Under the pieces are notes generated by a model. The model searched no databases. It was not told the DNA's origin and was given only the letters and a program-made list of their open reading frames with translations. Shown in pieces: positions 35,774-48,800 of a stretch of DNA of 64,000 nt. Where the stretch lies: the NCBI GenBank assembly GCA_001986395.2, contig MQVO02000006.1, positions 1,550,001-1,614,000 on the forward strand, written 5' to 3'. The DNA comes from Irpex lacteus. Its lineage: Eukaryota > Basidiomycota > Agaricomycetes > Polyporales > Irpicaceae. Every line of letters begins with the position of its first letter. Positions within the stretch are counted from its first letter, which is position 1. A program made the position numbers and the translations under genes.

Positions 35774-37593
35774 CTTATGAGATCTGGTTCTCTTTACCAC
35801 CGGCCCGCTATCTTGTTCTGACGCTTTCCGCTTCGAACCGACGGTCTGCTGCCCTTTGGTGTCCTCTGATGGCTCGGGCAGTTGACTGCGAAGTGCGTTG
35901 AATAATTCCATGTTGAAATCAACACGCTCCCACTCGAGGTACTGCAGCTTGATATCTACTTCCCCATCCCAGATACGCTGGGAGATCTTAGATCTGCCTT
36001 TCTTACCGGGCATGACAAAAGACAATATTCGTCTCCGGTCCTGGGATAATATGAATGTGATAGCTCAAAGAAAACTATTGATAGTACGCACAGATTTCGA
36101 TAAGAGGCGATACTGAGCTGCGTCGTAGTTACCTATTACTGCGGATGCTTGGAAAGTCCCGGCATAGCAAATCGAGTTCTTGCCATCTCTGTAAAATATT
36201 TCTCGACGTTGACCTACAAGGTAGTCCACCGCACTCGCAGGGGTTCTGATGATTGGGTTGCCGTGGCCTTCACGTGAAAACACGACACCGCTGCCGTAGA
36301 TTGTAGCAGAGCCGTTCGTGGTATTGACGAAGGACCGCCCGGGCTTGTAGAGAAACCCTCCCGGACACCTGCTGATAATTAAGAAAGATAAGTAACGATA
36401 ATTAAATGATGCCCCACATGAGATAGTTCAATGCCTAAATAAGCCAATATCTGAAAGGTAAGAGAAGGACCAATGCCGCTTGAGAGTGAGTATACGCACA
36501 TTCAACGCAGCAAGTGAGCCATTTGAGAGTAGGCAAGGCTTCCTGGTCAAGGGAATAGGTACCTGAGAACGCATTGAATAACTTCCAGAGTACACAGTCA
36601 TGGCAAGTTACCGATGCTTGACCAGATGAGGACGTGCCTGCTTGACCTTGATCTTGGACGCCAACCTCGTCGTCCGAACCCTCTACCTCTTCCACACTCT
36701 CTTGGTCACTGTCACACTCCGAAAGGGCAGAGGAATCGTTCTGTCAAAGGTATGAAACAAGGTTGTTTTCTGGATGATATCTGCGCACCTCATCCCTGTC
36801 TTCTTGTTTTTGGCGGAGTTGCTGCCGTAAATCCTTGATGTCCTTTGAAAATGAACATAAGCTCGCGTTATAGGACGCATGAAGTTGCCATGAAGCAGAG
36901 TGATAGAACTTACTCGCTTCTGCTTCTCAGATAGGACCGCAAGTTCTGCGTATTGCTGCTCGATGTCCTTCAAGGTGTCAGCCTAAGAAGTGTCATATTT
37001 CATGAGCCAGCAATAATTCAGAGCGAAGTAAAGTAATGGCTCTAGTGAGAAACCCACACTTTCTTCCCAAGCTTTCTCCGTCGCCTCGAGATTGGCAATC
37101 TTCGGAAAGAACGACGTAACTATCAATGCATCATGTCCAGGTACAGTGTGTACTCACGGTTGTATGGAGATCCGCTTCAGTAGCTTGGAGCCTCATAGTT
37201 AATCGTTCCACATCCGCCTTCAAGCGTTCAGCATCATCTCTAGACTGAAAATTCTCGTTACTTCTCCAGGACATAGTCATGAGAGGCTTAAGAAGAACAC
37301 ACTGCACATTGCCCTATCTGACAAGTGATGTTCGGCAAGCCCCCTTCCAAGGCTTCCGCCTTCATGGATGCCTCGTTTATTTCCTCCTTGAGCTTCTTGA
37401 TCTCTTCCCGCAATGCCTCATTTTCCTAGAGGGTGTCTCAAGTCGGTTGCTCCTTGAAGAATGACATTGAACATGCATATGATAAACATACCTCGAGAGC
37501 GTTCCTCAACGAGTCTCTCGCAGCCTTGACCTTCTGCGAGAGGAAGGCGACTAGGTCGGGGCCAATCTCTGGGTCACGCACAATATCATCCAT
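35774..37593 (-). CDS. Tandem coiled-coil family protein, copy D
   Basis: Fourth and most diverged copy. The first exon 37593-37492 is 34 codons, MDDIVRDPEIGPDLV to NALE, with a GTATGT donor. The middle has a long heptad-rich stretch (for example ADTLKDIEQQYAELAVLSEKQ) and ITCQIGQC. The C-terminal region has GSATIYGSG, REIFYRDGKNSICYAGTFQAS and YLEWERVDFNMELFNAL, then a basic tail VGSKRKAS and VVKRTRSHK. The frame can be followed to a GTGTGT donor at 35773; the final short exon downstream is not resolved, so the true stop lies a little below 35774. Start-to-start distance from copy C is 2,386 bp. Confidence 0.58.
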
Positions 37594-38167
37594 TCGTGAA
37601 GAATCAAGTATCAATCTGAGCAACGGTGACGGTATTAGGTCTAACAACACGCGAGCGCTTCACCACCAACTCGCAGGCGTGGGATATATGACGGCGGCAT
37701 CACGATTTGCAATTGACCTAAGTACTTAGTAGCTACAATTGCACCTGAATTCCATATCTACACACATTCTCATTCAGGTTCTACAGATGGTACCGTAGAT
37801 GATTACCCGGCAATATATGCAGCACTACTTGAGGTAAACAAGAATTCTCAGTGTCAAACCACGGCTGGATCGCCCACTGAGCATGACACAAACTACCAAC
37901 TCGGATGATACATCTATCAGCACTCGTTCAAGTTATCGAGGATTTAGTTGTATATGATGTGCTCACGCTAGTAGATGTACAACCACACCAATTTTCTCTT
38001 CAACAATCATATTCATACACAGCAACCGATACAACCACACCGTATCCACATTAATTTCCAACTTGAAGTTTCTCAAAACAACCCGAAACATGCATCCTTC
38101 TCTCCTCTCCAAATTTCAACTCATTTTGCTTCCGCCCAGCATGCTCACCAGAGCCAGCGTCTTCCAT
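37594..38167. other. Gene-free stretch
   Basis: 5' flank of array copy D and 3' flank of the M35 gene. Nothing else recognised. Confidence 0.5.
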
Positions 38168-39762
38168 TTAGCACTGGGTGCTGGCGTAGACCTGGGTAGC
38201 GAAGCACTAATGGGCCATTGTTTAGTGACATGTACTCCAGAACGAAATGTGTATGAGACGTACGTTGTAGTTGTCAGCGTTCCTAGCAGCTTGCGAGGGG
38301 CTTGAAGAGCCCAAGTTCTGGTCATACGAGCAGCCATAACCGACTAGATCCCAGGAGTCAATTATCGCAAAGAATGCCTACATTGAGCTGGAGAATTTAC
38401 CATCGACGGTGCCAGAGGTGGCGTGGGTGAGTTCGTGCAGAACGGTGCCACCACGGATGTTACGAGAGGCGACGCTGGTGCCGGAGCAGAGCCTGGAGGT
38501 GGTGACCTCGTTGTAGAAGATAGAGCAGAAGCTATGACAGTGCGTTAGCTTCGATTCGTTAGAAGCCGTCTTCTCAAACGAGTACTTACTAGACATTAGT
38601 AGTGGAGGTTACGGTGTAAGCAATGACACCGCTGTAGAGCCAGTAAGCTTTACTCAGAGGACGACGGGTTTTATCTCACCTCGTGCATGCACCGTAGGGG
38701 TCGCTGCAGTTGAGCGTGCGGCTGCTCGAGTTCTCGTTTGCAACGTTCTACGATATCCGATCAGCGGTGTGATTCTCTATTATACGCGTGGACGTAAAAG
38801 CTTACGTTGAGGACGCTACGAACGGTCGAAGTCTAAGTATATAGTCCCTGATCAGCATCGCTCGGCTTATGCGTTAAAAAAGTCCGACTAACCGAAGTGG
38901 ATCCAAAGTACGACTTGAACAGAGAGTTGGCACCGTTAGACGCGACATAGCTCGAAGCAATCGAGGCGAGCGACTTCCCCTCTGAGTACCTATCACAACA
39001 GCCATCAGCCACCGTCTCCGAGCCTAGTATGAGTTATACCACGTACGCAGAGGAGATGAAGCTGCTGTAGCTCGAGCTCGTGCAAGCGTTCCTAGCACGC
39101 TTGTCAAGGACCTTGAGCTCACGCTTGGCGACATCGTGCTTCACCTCGACCTTGAAAGACGCAGCGGACACCTTGAACGCGTTGGGCTTCGCCTCGGCGT
39201 CGACAGTTTGGAAGGTGGTGACGGGTTCAAAAGTGTACGTGCCAGTACCGAGAGACTCGAAGTTGTACAAAGGAGCAACTGTTAATATGTAAATTCAAGT
39301 TCGAAGTCAGCGTACTGAGTCCAGTGAGCGAGAAAGTCGACTGACCATCGTGAGAGACAGTCACGGTCTCGCCAGCTGGGATGGTGACGAACGCCTCCTC
39401 CCCGATCTGTTCGAGGTCGACGGAGATCTTGATACCCGTGAAGTCGGCGTACACGCCGTCCTTGCTAACAGCGAAGGAGCGAGTGGGCATGTCGCCATCG
39501 AGCACGGTGCCGTACTTGAGGACCTTGATGGCCTCGGAACCGGTGTTTGTGACAGCGGCGGTGACTTTGATGTCGTCGATGGAGTGTACGCTCGTCGGAG
39601 CTGTATGTGAAGCAAGCATTTCATGGTGAGTTATGAGCAGGAGAAGGAGAAAGAGAGCGACTTGCCGGTGAGAGAGATCTCCAACGCCGGCGCACGCTTG
39701 GCCGGAGTGGCCAGGGAGAGCACGGAGGTGAGAGCGAGGGTGAGCAAAGCCAGAGAGAACAT
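38168..39762 (-). CDS. M35 (deuterolysin / peptidyl-Lys metalloendopeptidase) precursor
   Basis: 355-aa secreted zinc endopeptidase precursor. Ten minus-strand exons close in phase: 39762-39666, 39600-39346, 39278-39047, 38989-38893, 38832-38806, 38747-38680, 38631-38590, 38531-38401, 38343-38264 and 38206-38168. Intron 1 needs a GC donor (CACCG then GCAAGT). A signal peptide (MFSLALLTLALTSVLSLA) is followed by a propeptide of about 160 residues, with a basic processing site near KVLDKR; the mature chain has ACTSSSYSSF. The zinc motif is GGTVLHELTHAT with the third ligand probably the Asp of GTVD. The C-terminal YGCSYDQ, NADNYNCFATQVYASTQC is diagnostic for the family. It probably feeds on extracellular protein. 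Confidence 0.93.
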
Positions 39763-39830
39763 GATTGTCCTATGTGTTGCTGAGAGCAAAGGAGAAGATG
39801 TCCTGAAGTTTTCGTCTGCTTTCACCCATG

Positions 39831-39840
39831 CCTTTTATAC
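39831..39840 (-). promoter_or_regulatory. TATA box of the M35 gene
   Basis: The minus strand reads GTATAAAAGG about 70 bp upstream of the start codon. Confidence 0.6.
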
Positions 39841-41111
39841 TGCCCGAGCCAGGGATTCTCGACTGTCAGATGAACTTGCGAACATGATTGAGCATCGAGC
39901 ATTACCTAGCACATGTAGATGCCAAGTAGAACTTGAACCATGTAACTCGTGCTTCTCAGACCTTAGTTCAGTGCTAGAACAGGCTGTCTTCTCAAGTGCT
40001 GTGACGTCGTTGTACCTATGCATATGGGCAGAAGCGTGATTCGGGGTGAAGCAAGGCAAGAGCGATAGTACAGCTCCCAGATAGAAGTTCTGTCTCATGC
40101 GGTAAGTATGGTACGGAAGTGATTGGTAGAAGCTTTTACCATTGTCCTTGCTATATGAGGCATATCTTGGGAGTGCGACACACATGACTACGGTCTGTAC
40201 GTATTGCTTGGCTTCTGACGTGACTTCATCGCTTCGAAGACTGGGGCTACGAGATGTTGGAGACTGATAACCCCTGTGGAGAAGTCGAAGGTTGGGCAGG
40301 TACACAGCTCTAGCAGCTATAGAAGTGCCCCCATAACGTAGGTGACTAGTCACACGACTTTAAGCAGTTATAGAAGCCCTTGATATCCCGCGGTGAAGCT
40401 TCAAAGTTTGGTACTTACTTATCTTGCTGATGATGATAAGTGCGCCGGAACATAACACTCCGTCTTTACGACGTTCAGTTCTATAGACGGTATCAGTCTA
40501 GTCCAGTAATAGGATTCACATGCTGTAATCACCTTGTATGCACACTCTTCTGATGTTGAACGTTGAACTATGGCCAAACTCTGAATGTCCAGAACCCTGA
40601 TACGCCAAGAAAGCGCTAGAAGCAGAACGTCTATAACGCAAGAACCTCTACAGGTCAATACCATGTTTCCTTGGAGCAAGGTATCCGGGATTGATCCTTC
40701 GTACGAGTCGCATGAGAAGAATGAACGATCTATCCAGCATGTTCATGTGCACGACGTGCGATAAGATTGCGCGCACTATCTTGACTCGCAGAAGCACGCT
40801 CTGCCAAGAACATTGAACGGAAGGAGACACTGGCACGACGCATACTGACACGATGTCGAGTTGACTGACGCGATTTATATCCTATACGACACGACATGCA
40901 GTATATACTACAATGATGAGAATGAATGAGTAAACAAGAGATACATGGACGAGACCAGATGGGTGCGGAGCGCTACATACCACATGCGAAGAGACTATCC
41001 CCGGGCCAGACCGTCCTTTCCTCTGCTGTGCGGCCAGCGCAAGAGGAGTCAGGACTACGGTGGCCCCAAAGCATCATGATCATGACAAGAGAATACAACG
41101 ACGATACCTAG
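39841..41111. other. Gene-free stretch
   Basis: A 172-codon minus-strand open frame at 40353-39835 runs through the M35 promoter and has no domain, so it is not called. No repeat or RNA gene recognised. Confidence 0.45.
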
Positions 41112-42375
41112 TTAGTGGTGCTCGTCCGGCTGGATCAGCTCCAGATAGCTCTCCGGCACAAGAGCGTGTCCTCCCCCTTCCTTCTCGACTATCGCCCACC
41201 CCACACCACCTCCTCTACCGATGACATGAACAACCTGTTCTTCCTCCAACGCCATCTCCGCCGTCCCCTCTGGCTCGAACGGATATAGCGCACGGTACGT
41301 CCCAGGTATCAGCGGCTCGTCGTCTCCCGCCGGCGCATACCCTTCCTCTTCCTCGTCATCCTCCCCGCCATACTCCGGTTCAGACAGCTCCTCTGCAGGC
41401 GACGACGCCTCAAAGTTCCTATCGAAATCCGTCCTCGACGGTCCAGCCTCTGCCTGCTGCCCCTTTGCCTGCTTATCGCCCCAGAAATGCTGACTGAGCG
41501 TGTTCCATCTGAACGAACTCCAGCTCCCGCGTTGTTGGTCCTCTTCGTCCACACCTTCGTCTTCTTCGTATGTAGAGGATGACGACGAGGAGTACGTCGA
41601 GCCGCGGTATCGTGGGCGGTTGGGCTTGGGGACGTCTGCGCCCTTGCCTGAGTGCCGATCATCGGATGGAGGGAATGCGAAATCACGAATCTTCATGAGC
41701 AGAGATCGGCGTTTTGGTGGTGCGGCCGTCGAGGTAGAGCTCTCTCCTGCTATGGGTTGCTGTTGTTCGGAGGGTTCAGAGGGGATATCGATGGGGAGTG
41801 TGGTTTGTGAAAGCGATGTCACTCTTGATTGAGGACGAGACCGAGCGTATGAGGAGTGGGTGGCTGAGGCACGGCGGGAGGCAGCAGGAGATGGTGGTGC
41901 AGGACGTGAAGAGGTGAGCGATTCGCGCTGCGATAACTTGTCGGACTGGGTGGTAGGGAGATCGGGTATAGTTACTTTTGGCGGAGGAGCCTCCTGCGTC
42001 TGGAAAGTTGAGGGTGTTGGCGTCGCAGGGGGAGAGCCAGGGTGGGGAAGCTGGATGGTGGGTGTTGCTTCGCCATCTAGATGCTTAGCGGCGCCGTTCG
42101 TCTGGTCGTCAGACTTGCGTTTGGTGTCGATGGCACGCATGATCTGTTCGATTGGCTTCGCTGCGAACTCGTGTGCGCCGAGTCTCGGAGGAGGCAGGAA
42201 TGGTGATCCTGGAGATGGAAAGGGAGACGAAGAGGTCGAGTGGTCGACTGTTACGGAAAGATGGGGTATATCTGTGGGACAAAAGCATGCCATTCTAAGT
42301 TACTGCGGACTGTTTGGGTCATTGTGCGCCAGACGACTTACCACGAACGGCTTCCTGTGCAACTGCAGAGGCCAT
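41112..42375 (-). CDS. SH3-domain protein, Nbp2-like
   Basis: 397-aa protein from exons 42375-42342 (MASAVAQEAVR) and 42271-41112, in phase. The first 330 residues are low-complexity, rich in Ser, Pro, Thr and acidic residues, with short basic patches. One SH3 domain fills the C-terminus (about 332-391): ALYPFEPEGTAEMAL, a Gly-rich RT/n-Src region, GWAIVEKEGG and LVPESYLELI. The EPEGTAEMAL form and C-terminal placement resemble yeast Nbp2, an adaptor that links the Ptc1 phosphatase to MAP kinase signalling; that assignment rests on the SH3 domain alone and is tentative. The likely role is a cytosolic adaptor binding proline-rich partners. Confidence 0.8.
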
Positions 42376-43817
42376 GATGTGCGGCGTCGAGGACGAGCGA
42401 GGGTTGTTGAGATGGTGGTGGTCAGGAGAAAGAGCAGAAAATTGACTGACAATGTTTTCCACCGTGCTTTGTATCGCCCACACTCTGGCTGCGAGCGTTT
42501 CAATGTCGGACGAGTGAGGGAGCCAGAACAGACCACGTCCTCCAGGCTATTTTTCCAGATGCTGTCTGTCGTCATAGCGACCACGTCAGATAACACACTT
42601 ATCTCCATCAAATTATTCCTTTATCTTAGATAACCTTTCTAGCATCAATACAAATTCCACCCCTCATTACGGTTGCTCATGCATCTCATCGCCGCTTTCC
42701 CAGAGGCTGCGATGCTCGCGGATATAAGGAGAGGGACTTGGGAGGTTCCCAGTGCAGATCGTCACCACCCCACGGGAGCCCGAGGCTCGGTCAGGGCAAC
42801 CGACTCTCTACGTGCAATACGCCGTCTTGCAGCCATGGGTACACAAGACAACCTCTACTCCGTCTCCACGGCCTACTGGGACAGTCCGCAGTCTTTTGTA
42901 CAGTCGTTCTCGCTTTGCCGACCACCATGGAGACTGGTGCGCAAAACTCGGAAACCTGGCTGGATAAACCTAGCCAGTGGACTGTGGGTAAGAGGCAGAA
43001 TGGATTTCGCTGGCTGGAGAGGAAATCGAGTGTGCACTGTATATCTAAGGTGCGGTGTTCTCAGCCCTACATCTAGTTCTTCATTATTGTCACTGAGTTG
43101 TGTGGACACCTAGTATAGATTGGAATTTATCAACGTAGAATGCTAAGTCTACCTGGGTAGCAAAATATCAGTGATCATGATTATTCTGACACGGCACGCA
43201 ATCATCTCGACGAACGAGGATTTGCACCATCGGAGGCGTCCAAGATCACCGTGACTGGCCACTGGTGCGCGTAGCTGCTTACACATAACCCGTGACTAAA
43301 GCATGATCAACCGATCGATCGTCTGGTTCTCTAATCTAATCGCAGGCAAGTGTGTGCCTCTCCCGATCTTACTCTCTTGTGTCTGTGTTATTGTGCCCAA
43401 CAGCTGCCCACAACTACGAAATGCAGTATGTAGGACACATTCAAAGAGGCCTGCGATGGTAAAAGACCTCGATGCTGACGATACCGATCACGGAACAGTC
43501 TGGAGCTTGGTCTAGACATTTTGATCACGACTAGGTACCTCTCGTCGACGTTGCCAGCCACCGTCAGCCAATGCGCAGGAAGGACATAAAGGCGCGTCAT
43601 ACCTCCGAATCTCTCTTACTCTCAAACCACATCCTCTTCTCTTCTCTGCTTCTCTTCTCGGTCCCGTGGACTCGCTTGCAGCAAATCTACCACTAACACA
43701 CCAAGTTCAAGCCTTCGAGTCACCAGCTCACGCCACTCTTTACTTTCTGCACTTGTGCTCGTGCCTACACATATCATCAGCATCCACTGGAGCTTCGGTG
43801 ACTCAACTTACTGCATC
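42376..43817. other. Gene-free stretch between divergent genes
   Basis: 5' flank of the SH3 gene on the left and of the next gene on the right. Short open frames near 42673-43113 show no domain and no consistent splicing. The last 200 bp is pyrimidine-rich, as in fungal promoters and leaders. Confidence 0.45.
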
Positions 43818-44678
43818 ATGTCTGCTAACATGGACCTCTTCTCTGCTCGTGTTCCTGTCTCTTCGCCCGTCAACTCCACCAAGGCCACCACTACTAGCAC
43901 CTCACCCGACGCCTCTGGCTCCCACTCCTACTCTTTCACGACCGATGCCTCCTACTACTCTCCTCCACCATCCGCAACTCGCCTCTCTTCCGTCCCCCGC
44001 TTCACAACCCCACCACACATAGCCAAAGACTCCGGAACCCCCTCTCTCCTCAACGAGCTCTCTCTGGCCTCGACCATCTCCAGCCCCTCCCTCGCACTCT
44101 CCACCCCCATGCGCTATGCCACCACTCGTAACGCCGACATCTCCATCTCCAACATCGGACTGGGACTATCTGGTTTACTTCTGCATGATGGCTCTACCTT
44201 CGACGGGATGGGCCCCCTCCCGAAACGAGACGACTCGTGTGACTTGGGGTTCTTCGCGGACGAGACGGGCATCGACGGTGGTGCGGGGACCTGGTACGAA
44301 CAGGACTCGTTTGCGTACCCCGAACAAGTCGAAGACGCGTGGCGTAAGAGGATCTCGCGTACCGTGGAGCCTAGTGCGTTGGGCTTGGACGTCTTGCGTG
44401 GTCTAGGAGACTCACCAGCACAGACGATTCCCGAGGAGAGTACGGGCCCGGAGATCGGGTTCGAGGGGGCGGGGATGCGTATGACCACGGAGAGTCTGGA
44501 GTTGCCTGCGGCGGCTGACGACGATGTGTTCTATTCGCATGGACCTGTGATGGCTAGTACACCGCGCCCGAGCGAGGGAAGGACGAGGAAGTGGAGGGGT
44601 AGTATGTCTCATGCGATGGTGTCGGACTGGAGGCGGAGCGTGCATTTGGAGGAGCAGGACATAGCTGGGTTCTACTAG
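43818..44678 (+). CDS. Basidiomycete protein of unknown function, Ser/Thr/Pro-rich N-terminus
   Basis: 286-aa single-exon protein starting MSANMDLFSARVP. The open frame extends upstream to a GTG at 43755 with no ATG, which sets the start at 43818; a second ATG follows four codons later. The first 90 residues are rich in Ser, Thr and Pro. The rest has short motifs such as ISNIGLGLSGLLLHDG, CDLGFFADETG and DAWRKRISRTVEPSALGLDVLRGLG, and ends MVSDWRRSVHLEEQDIAGFY. No domain recognised, no signal peptide or membrane segment. GC-rich third positions support a real gene. Function unknown. Confidence 0.6.
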   Translation: MSANMDLFSARVPVSSPVNSTKATTTSTSPDASGSHSYSFTTDASYYSPPPSATRLSSVPRFTTPPHIAKDSGTPSLLNELSLASTISSPSLALSTPMRYATTRNADISISNIGLGLSGLLLHDGSTFDGMGPLPKRDDSCDLGFFADETGIDGGAGTWYEQDSFAYPEQVEDAWRKRISRTVEPSALGLDVLRGLGDSPAQTIPEESTGPEIGFEGAGMRMTTESLELPAAADDDVFYSHGPVMASTPRPSEGRTRKWRGSMSHAMVSDWRRSVHLEEQDIAGFY

Positions 44679-45835
44679 ACTCCTTCACTATCCCGGTGAA
44701 ATTTACTTACTCCGTCATATGCGCGAACATTTATCAATATGAAAGATTGGCCAGAGAATGCCATTGCTAGTTCAATTAAGAGTGCGGTGCCAGTGGTAAA
44801 GTGCCAATTGAAACGTACGACAGAGAGTTTCGGTATTACGGACTCTTCAGTAGGTGCTGCTGCCTCGTTGTCTGGATCCATGGCCACGGACAGACAGCTG
44901 TGGCCACCGTCCAAGGCACACGACACACGCGTGATGATGGTGGCTTCGGTTAGATATTTGTCTGCACCGCATTGGCAAACGGGCTACCGAGAGTAAGATC
45001 TCCATTCGCACATACATAGTTAGAAGACGGGAAACGTGGTGCGTTTTTCGTACGTACGACGACATGCACACACAGGTCGGAGCACCGCTTGACACCCACT
45101 TCACCACGTTTCACACGGGCTGTGGCCACAGACCGGCGCTTGGCGGTTACGGGGTCCGCATAATAGGAAAATTGAGTGGAAAACGCACATGAACGTCCAC
45201 TGGAATGAGATCCACGAGGCTGGCCATGGCATATGTGGATGAAACCGCATGAGTGGTTGTGTCGAGAAAGAAGGGGAGCGGGGGCGTGGATAGTCTCTAA
45301 TACCACCGCGAGAGATACATTATTTTGTCAATTTTTAGGGTTAAGTTATCGGGTGGCCACCCCACAAAGGAAACTGGATTCTCTGCGATCGACGACCACC
45401 TCGACCTGGGCGTCTTGAACGCGCCCTCCTGCGCGGCGCATCATGTGTTCGTCGTCGTGTGAGAGCGCGTGCTCGCCGCCCCGACGCCCCCAGGCGACAT
45501 GAACGTAGGAAAGTGCCACGCCGCCACCAGGCGTGCAGCGTGTGCCGGACCGAGGCTAATAACCAGCAAGCGGTAATCAGCCTCGAGGCAACCTTCCTTC
45601 CTTGGCCTATATCGCATTTTCCATCCTGCGAGAACAAGGCCTGCGAGGCGAGGCGACGCTCTCCAGCGAGTTGGCCACGTTGAAGTCGCGAGTACAAAGG
45701 TCCTGTCATCATCGTTGAATCCACAATCGCTTATCCTCCGCGCAATCTTTTTCTCGCGAACCCTCGACTCCCCCAGGGCCCTCTTTGTTCAGTGCAGTCA
45801 TCTCGCGTCCATCCTGGTGCTCTCTCTGACGGATT
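44679..45835. other. Gene-free stretch
   Basis: Several overlapping open frames of 60-127 codons on both strands show Arg-rich or low-complexity translations typical of GC-rich chance frames. The right end is the 5' flank of the next gene. Confidence 0.45.
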
Positions 45836-48800
45836 ATGTCCAGCACTCAGACCGCCGTGCGCACAAGGAAATCGCAGGCAGCAGTAAGCTCTCAAGGTGA
45901 GCCGCTTCTCTCACTTTTCATGCGCTTGTTCTCGCGTGGTCCCTTTATTCCTATCGTATCTGTGAGAGGTACACCAGAAGGTCCAGTCACCATGGCTCCC
46001 AGCGAGGATCCGTCTCTGTGAGATTGAGTTAGGATCTCCCGTGATGTTCTCTCCCACTCCTCCTACGCCTATTGTCCTTCGTTCAACCGGATGCCGTACA
46101 TTTGTGCGGAGAGTGGTCCAATCTGAACTGCGCTATCCGGAGTACCTCTCATAGGGGCAGAACCTTGTTCAGACTCCTCCGTTTTATGGGGCCGCGGATG
46201 CTGATTTACTTTCCGTTATGTCAATCAAGGTCCAATGCAGAACAACATCGCCCCTCGCGAGGCATCGCCGTCGCCTTCATTCCGGGAAAGGCAACGAACA
46301 ATTAAAGCTCATTCGATGCCCATTGTGCCTTCGGTCCAGCAAGTTCTCGCCGGTAACACCGCCCAGCAAAACATATCCCAACCGAGTCCCACGGGCTCCA
46401 ACGGCTCTCTTCCTGCCAGAAGATCACCACCAGCCACATCACGCATCTCGCCCGTTGCAGCAAAGCTCGCCTCAATGTCTGTAAACGTTCGAGGAGACCG
46501 TACGCCCGAGCGCATCGGCTCGCCACCGCCGCTCTTGCACGCTCAAAGCACACCGGCAGTACCTCAGCTCGCAGGTTCTCAGGCCTCACAGGTGTCTGCC
46601 CATCATCCGAGACCACTGCCTCACGCTGCCCCGCCTCATTTTCTGACACAGTTTCAGGTGGACGAGAAAATGGCACGTCACCGATGAGTTGCTGGCAGAC
46701 ATTGACCGTGCCGACCAGCAGCATCTGCAAGGCCAGCTTTCAGGTACATCGGGAGTCGCATACGCCGGTGGTGCAGCGTCAAGCAGTAGCTTGCTCTCCT
46801 TGGCCAAGGACCCGGCAGTGGAACGTGTGCGGGCGAGCGATCGTTCAAGTCCGAAGGAGTTTGACAACACGCAGAAGCGGCCGGTGCGTGAGAAAGAGAG
46901 GGAACCTCAGAATATCCGAGAAAGCCCCAAGACTCGCGAGCGGTCTCAGACGACCTCGTCCCTCCCATCGCAACACTTGGATCCTCAGCCACACCCACAG
47001 AGAACACCCGAGTACCGCGGGTCCCCACCTTATCACACGCCGATGGCCTCTCCTGGCGAACGATCTGCGAGCTACACTCAGTACGTTCCGGACTCCTACC
47101 AGTCACCCAAGCCAACTGCGCAATCCGCGACGCGCAAGCCAGCGCCTGCTTCAACTGAGTCGACTTCTCCTCGTGGTACACCTCCTGCTACTGTCAAGCT
47201 GCCCAATCAGACTGCTCCCGTTCAAACGACGAATCACCGGGTATCAGACCGAGCACTGCCGCTCCAGGAGGAGCCCGAGGAAGACTTGGGGCAGGACTAT
47301 ACAGTTACCGAGCATGAGTCGGATTATGACAAGTTGCGTCGTAGTTCTCCTACTCCCTCATCAGACTTGTATCCTGAAGGCAGATACGATAGCCGTCACG
47401 TATCGAGTGTGCAGCCTACGGATGAAGACGACGAAGACACCTTGAATGAGGAGGCACACGATCGTCTGCAGCCACCCAGTAAGAGCGATGACGAAGACTC
47501 TGGCTTTACACCTCGCTCGCCTTCCACCAGCTTACCCGAACGTCCGCGAGACGTGCGGTATTCCCCTACAAACAGCCAATACTCCACGCAGTATAGTCAG
47601 CTCTCGATAGACAACCAGAAGACTGTGCGTAACAAGCACGCTCGTGTCGGCGCGACCGATCAGCTGGGTATGCGCTCCTTTGACCCCACTGTGTTCGAAA
47701 GTTCGGCCAGCCATGCACGAAGCAATTCCCAGGAGATTACCTCCAACGGTCCACGCACAGCAAAGCCTGTCCAAACCTCACCACCTCTTGCGCACCAGCA
47801 GCCGCCGTACGTGCAGGTGCAAACCCAACAGCAACAGGCCCGTCAGTTTGCTAAGCCTGTCGAGAGTTTGTATGGTACGAACAGCTCTATTCCTCTGTCG
47901 CCGCATTTCGAAGATCTGCAGGGAGTGTTCGACAACCCTACGTCGTCTTACTTGCAGACGTTCCTGCAGTCGCCGACTCCCGATGGACGCAACGCGCCGG
48001 TCCCACCGACTCCTCTTACGAACACTGTGGCTCCCTCGCCGTCCCCTTTCCCCAGTGACATCGAACCACGTCAGATAGGCTCGCCTTATCCGTACCCCTT
48101 CGCCCACATACGCCGCACAGCACTCTCGGCCGCACAGAATGCCGCGACCTCGACGTTCGATCAACACGACATCGCCCACGTGAGAGAGCAGCTGCAGATG
48201 CAAATGCACATGTACGCTCTGAACAACGGCATGGTCCCGCCCTCTGAGTCGACGTTCTCTCCGTCGTCTACCCCCTTCCCTGGTGTGGGGTACAACCCAT
48301 GGGCGTTCGTGCACCCTGCTCGGGCGTTCGACTCGGCCATGAGTATGCGCTCCAGTCCCAGCCACGAGCCGATCCAGTTGCCTGTCCCGCAATTCCGAAA
48401 CCGTGGCCTCAGGAGAAAGGACAACTCGGGTAACCTTCGTGCCCCTCTGCGACGCAAGGTCAAGCCTCCGCCGCGTGTGGAGAGTACGCAGCCGAGGGAT
48501 ACGAGCCCTGAACCGTCTTCAGGGGAGGAGACAGCTGGTGAGACGCAGTTTGTGGATCAGTTTGTTCCGACGCAGGCGGCGAATGGGGCATGGGGTAATG
48601 GGCATGATCAGACTGTTGAACAGGTGGATGAGGAGGATGAGGGTGATTGGGTTGATGATGATGACGATGAGGCGGAGGATATGCTGCAGCTGGAGTATCA
48701 TCATTCGTATATCCCGAACCCTGTGAAGCGGCAGAGGAGGTGGGAGAGTCGATGGGAGACGTTATCGGAGGCCGTGAGTGTTGTGTTCTACTGTTTGTTT

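Noticed and set aside
29245..37593. Possibility that the tandem array is a set of transposon genes
   Set aside because: No inverted or direct terminal repeats were found around the units, and the multi-intron structure and same-strand spacing fit ordinary gene duplication.
39835..40353. 172-codon minus-strand open frame upstream of the M35 protease
   Set aside because: It overlaps the protease promoter and TATA box and shows no recognisable domain; probably chance.
45341..45724. Arg-rich minus-strand open frame
   Set aside because: Arg/Ala/Gly-rich translation of GC-rich DNA without start context or homologue known to me.
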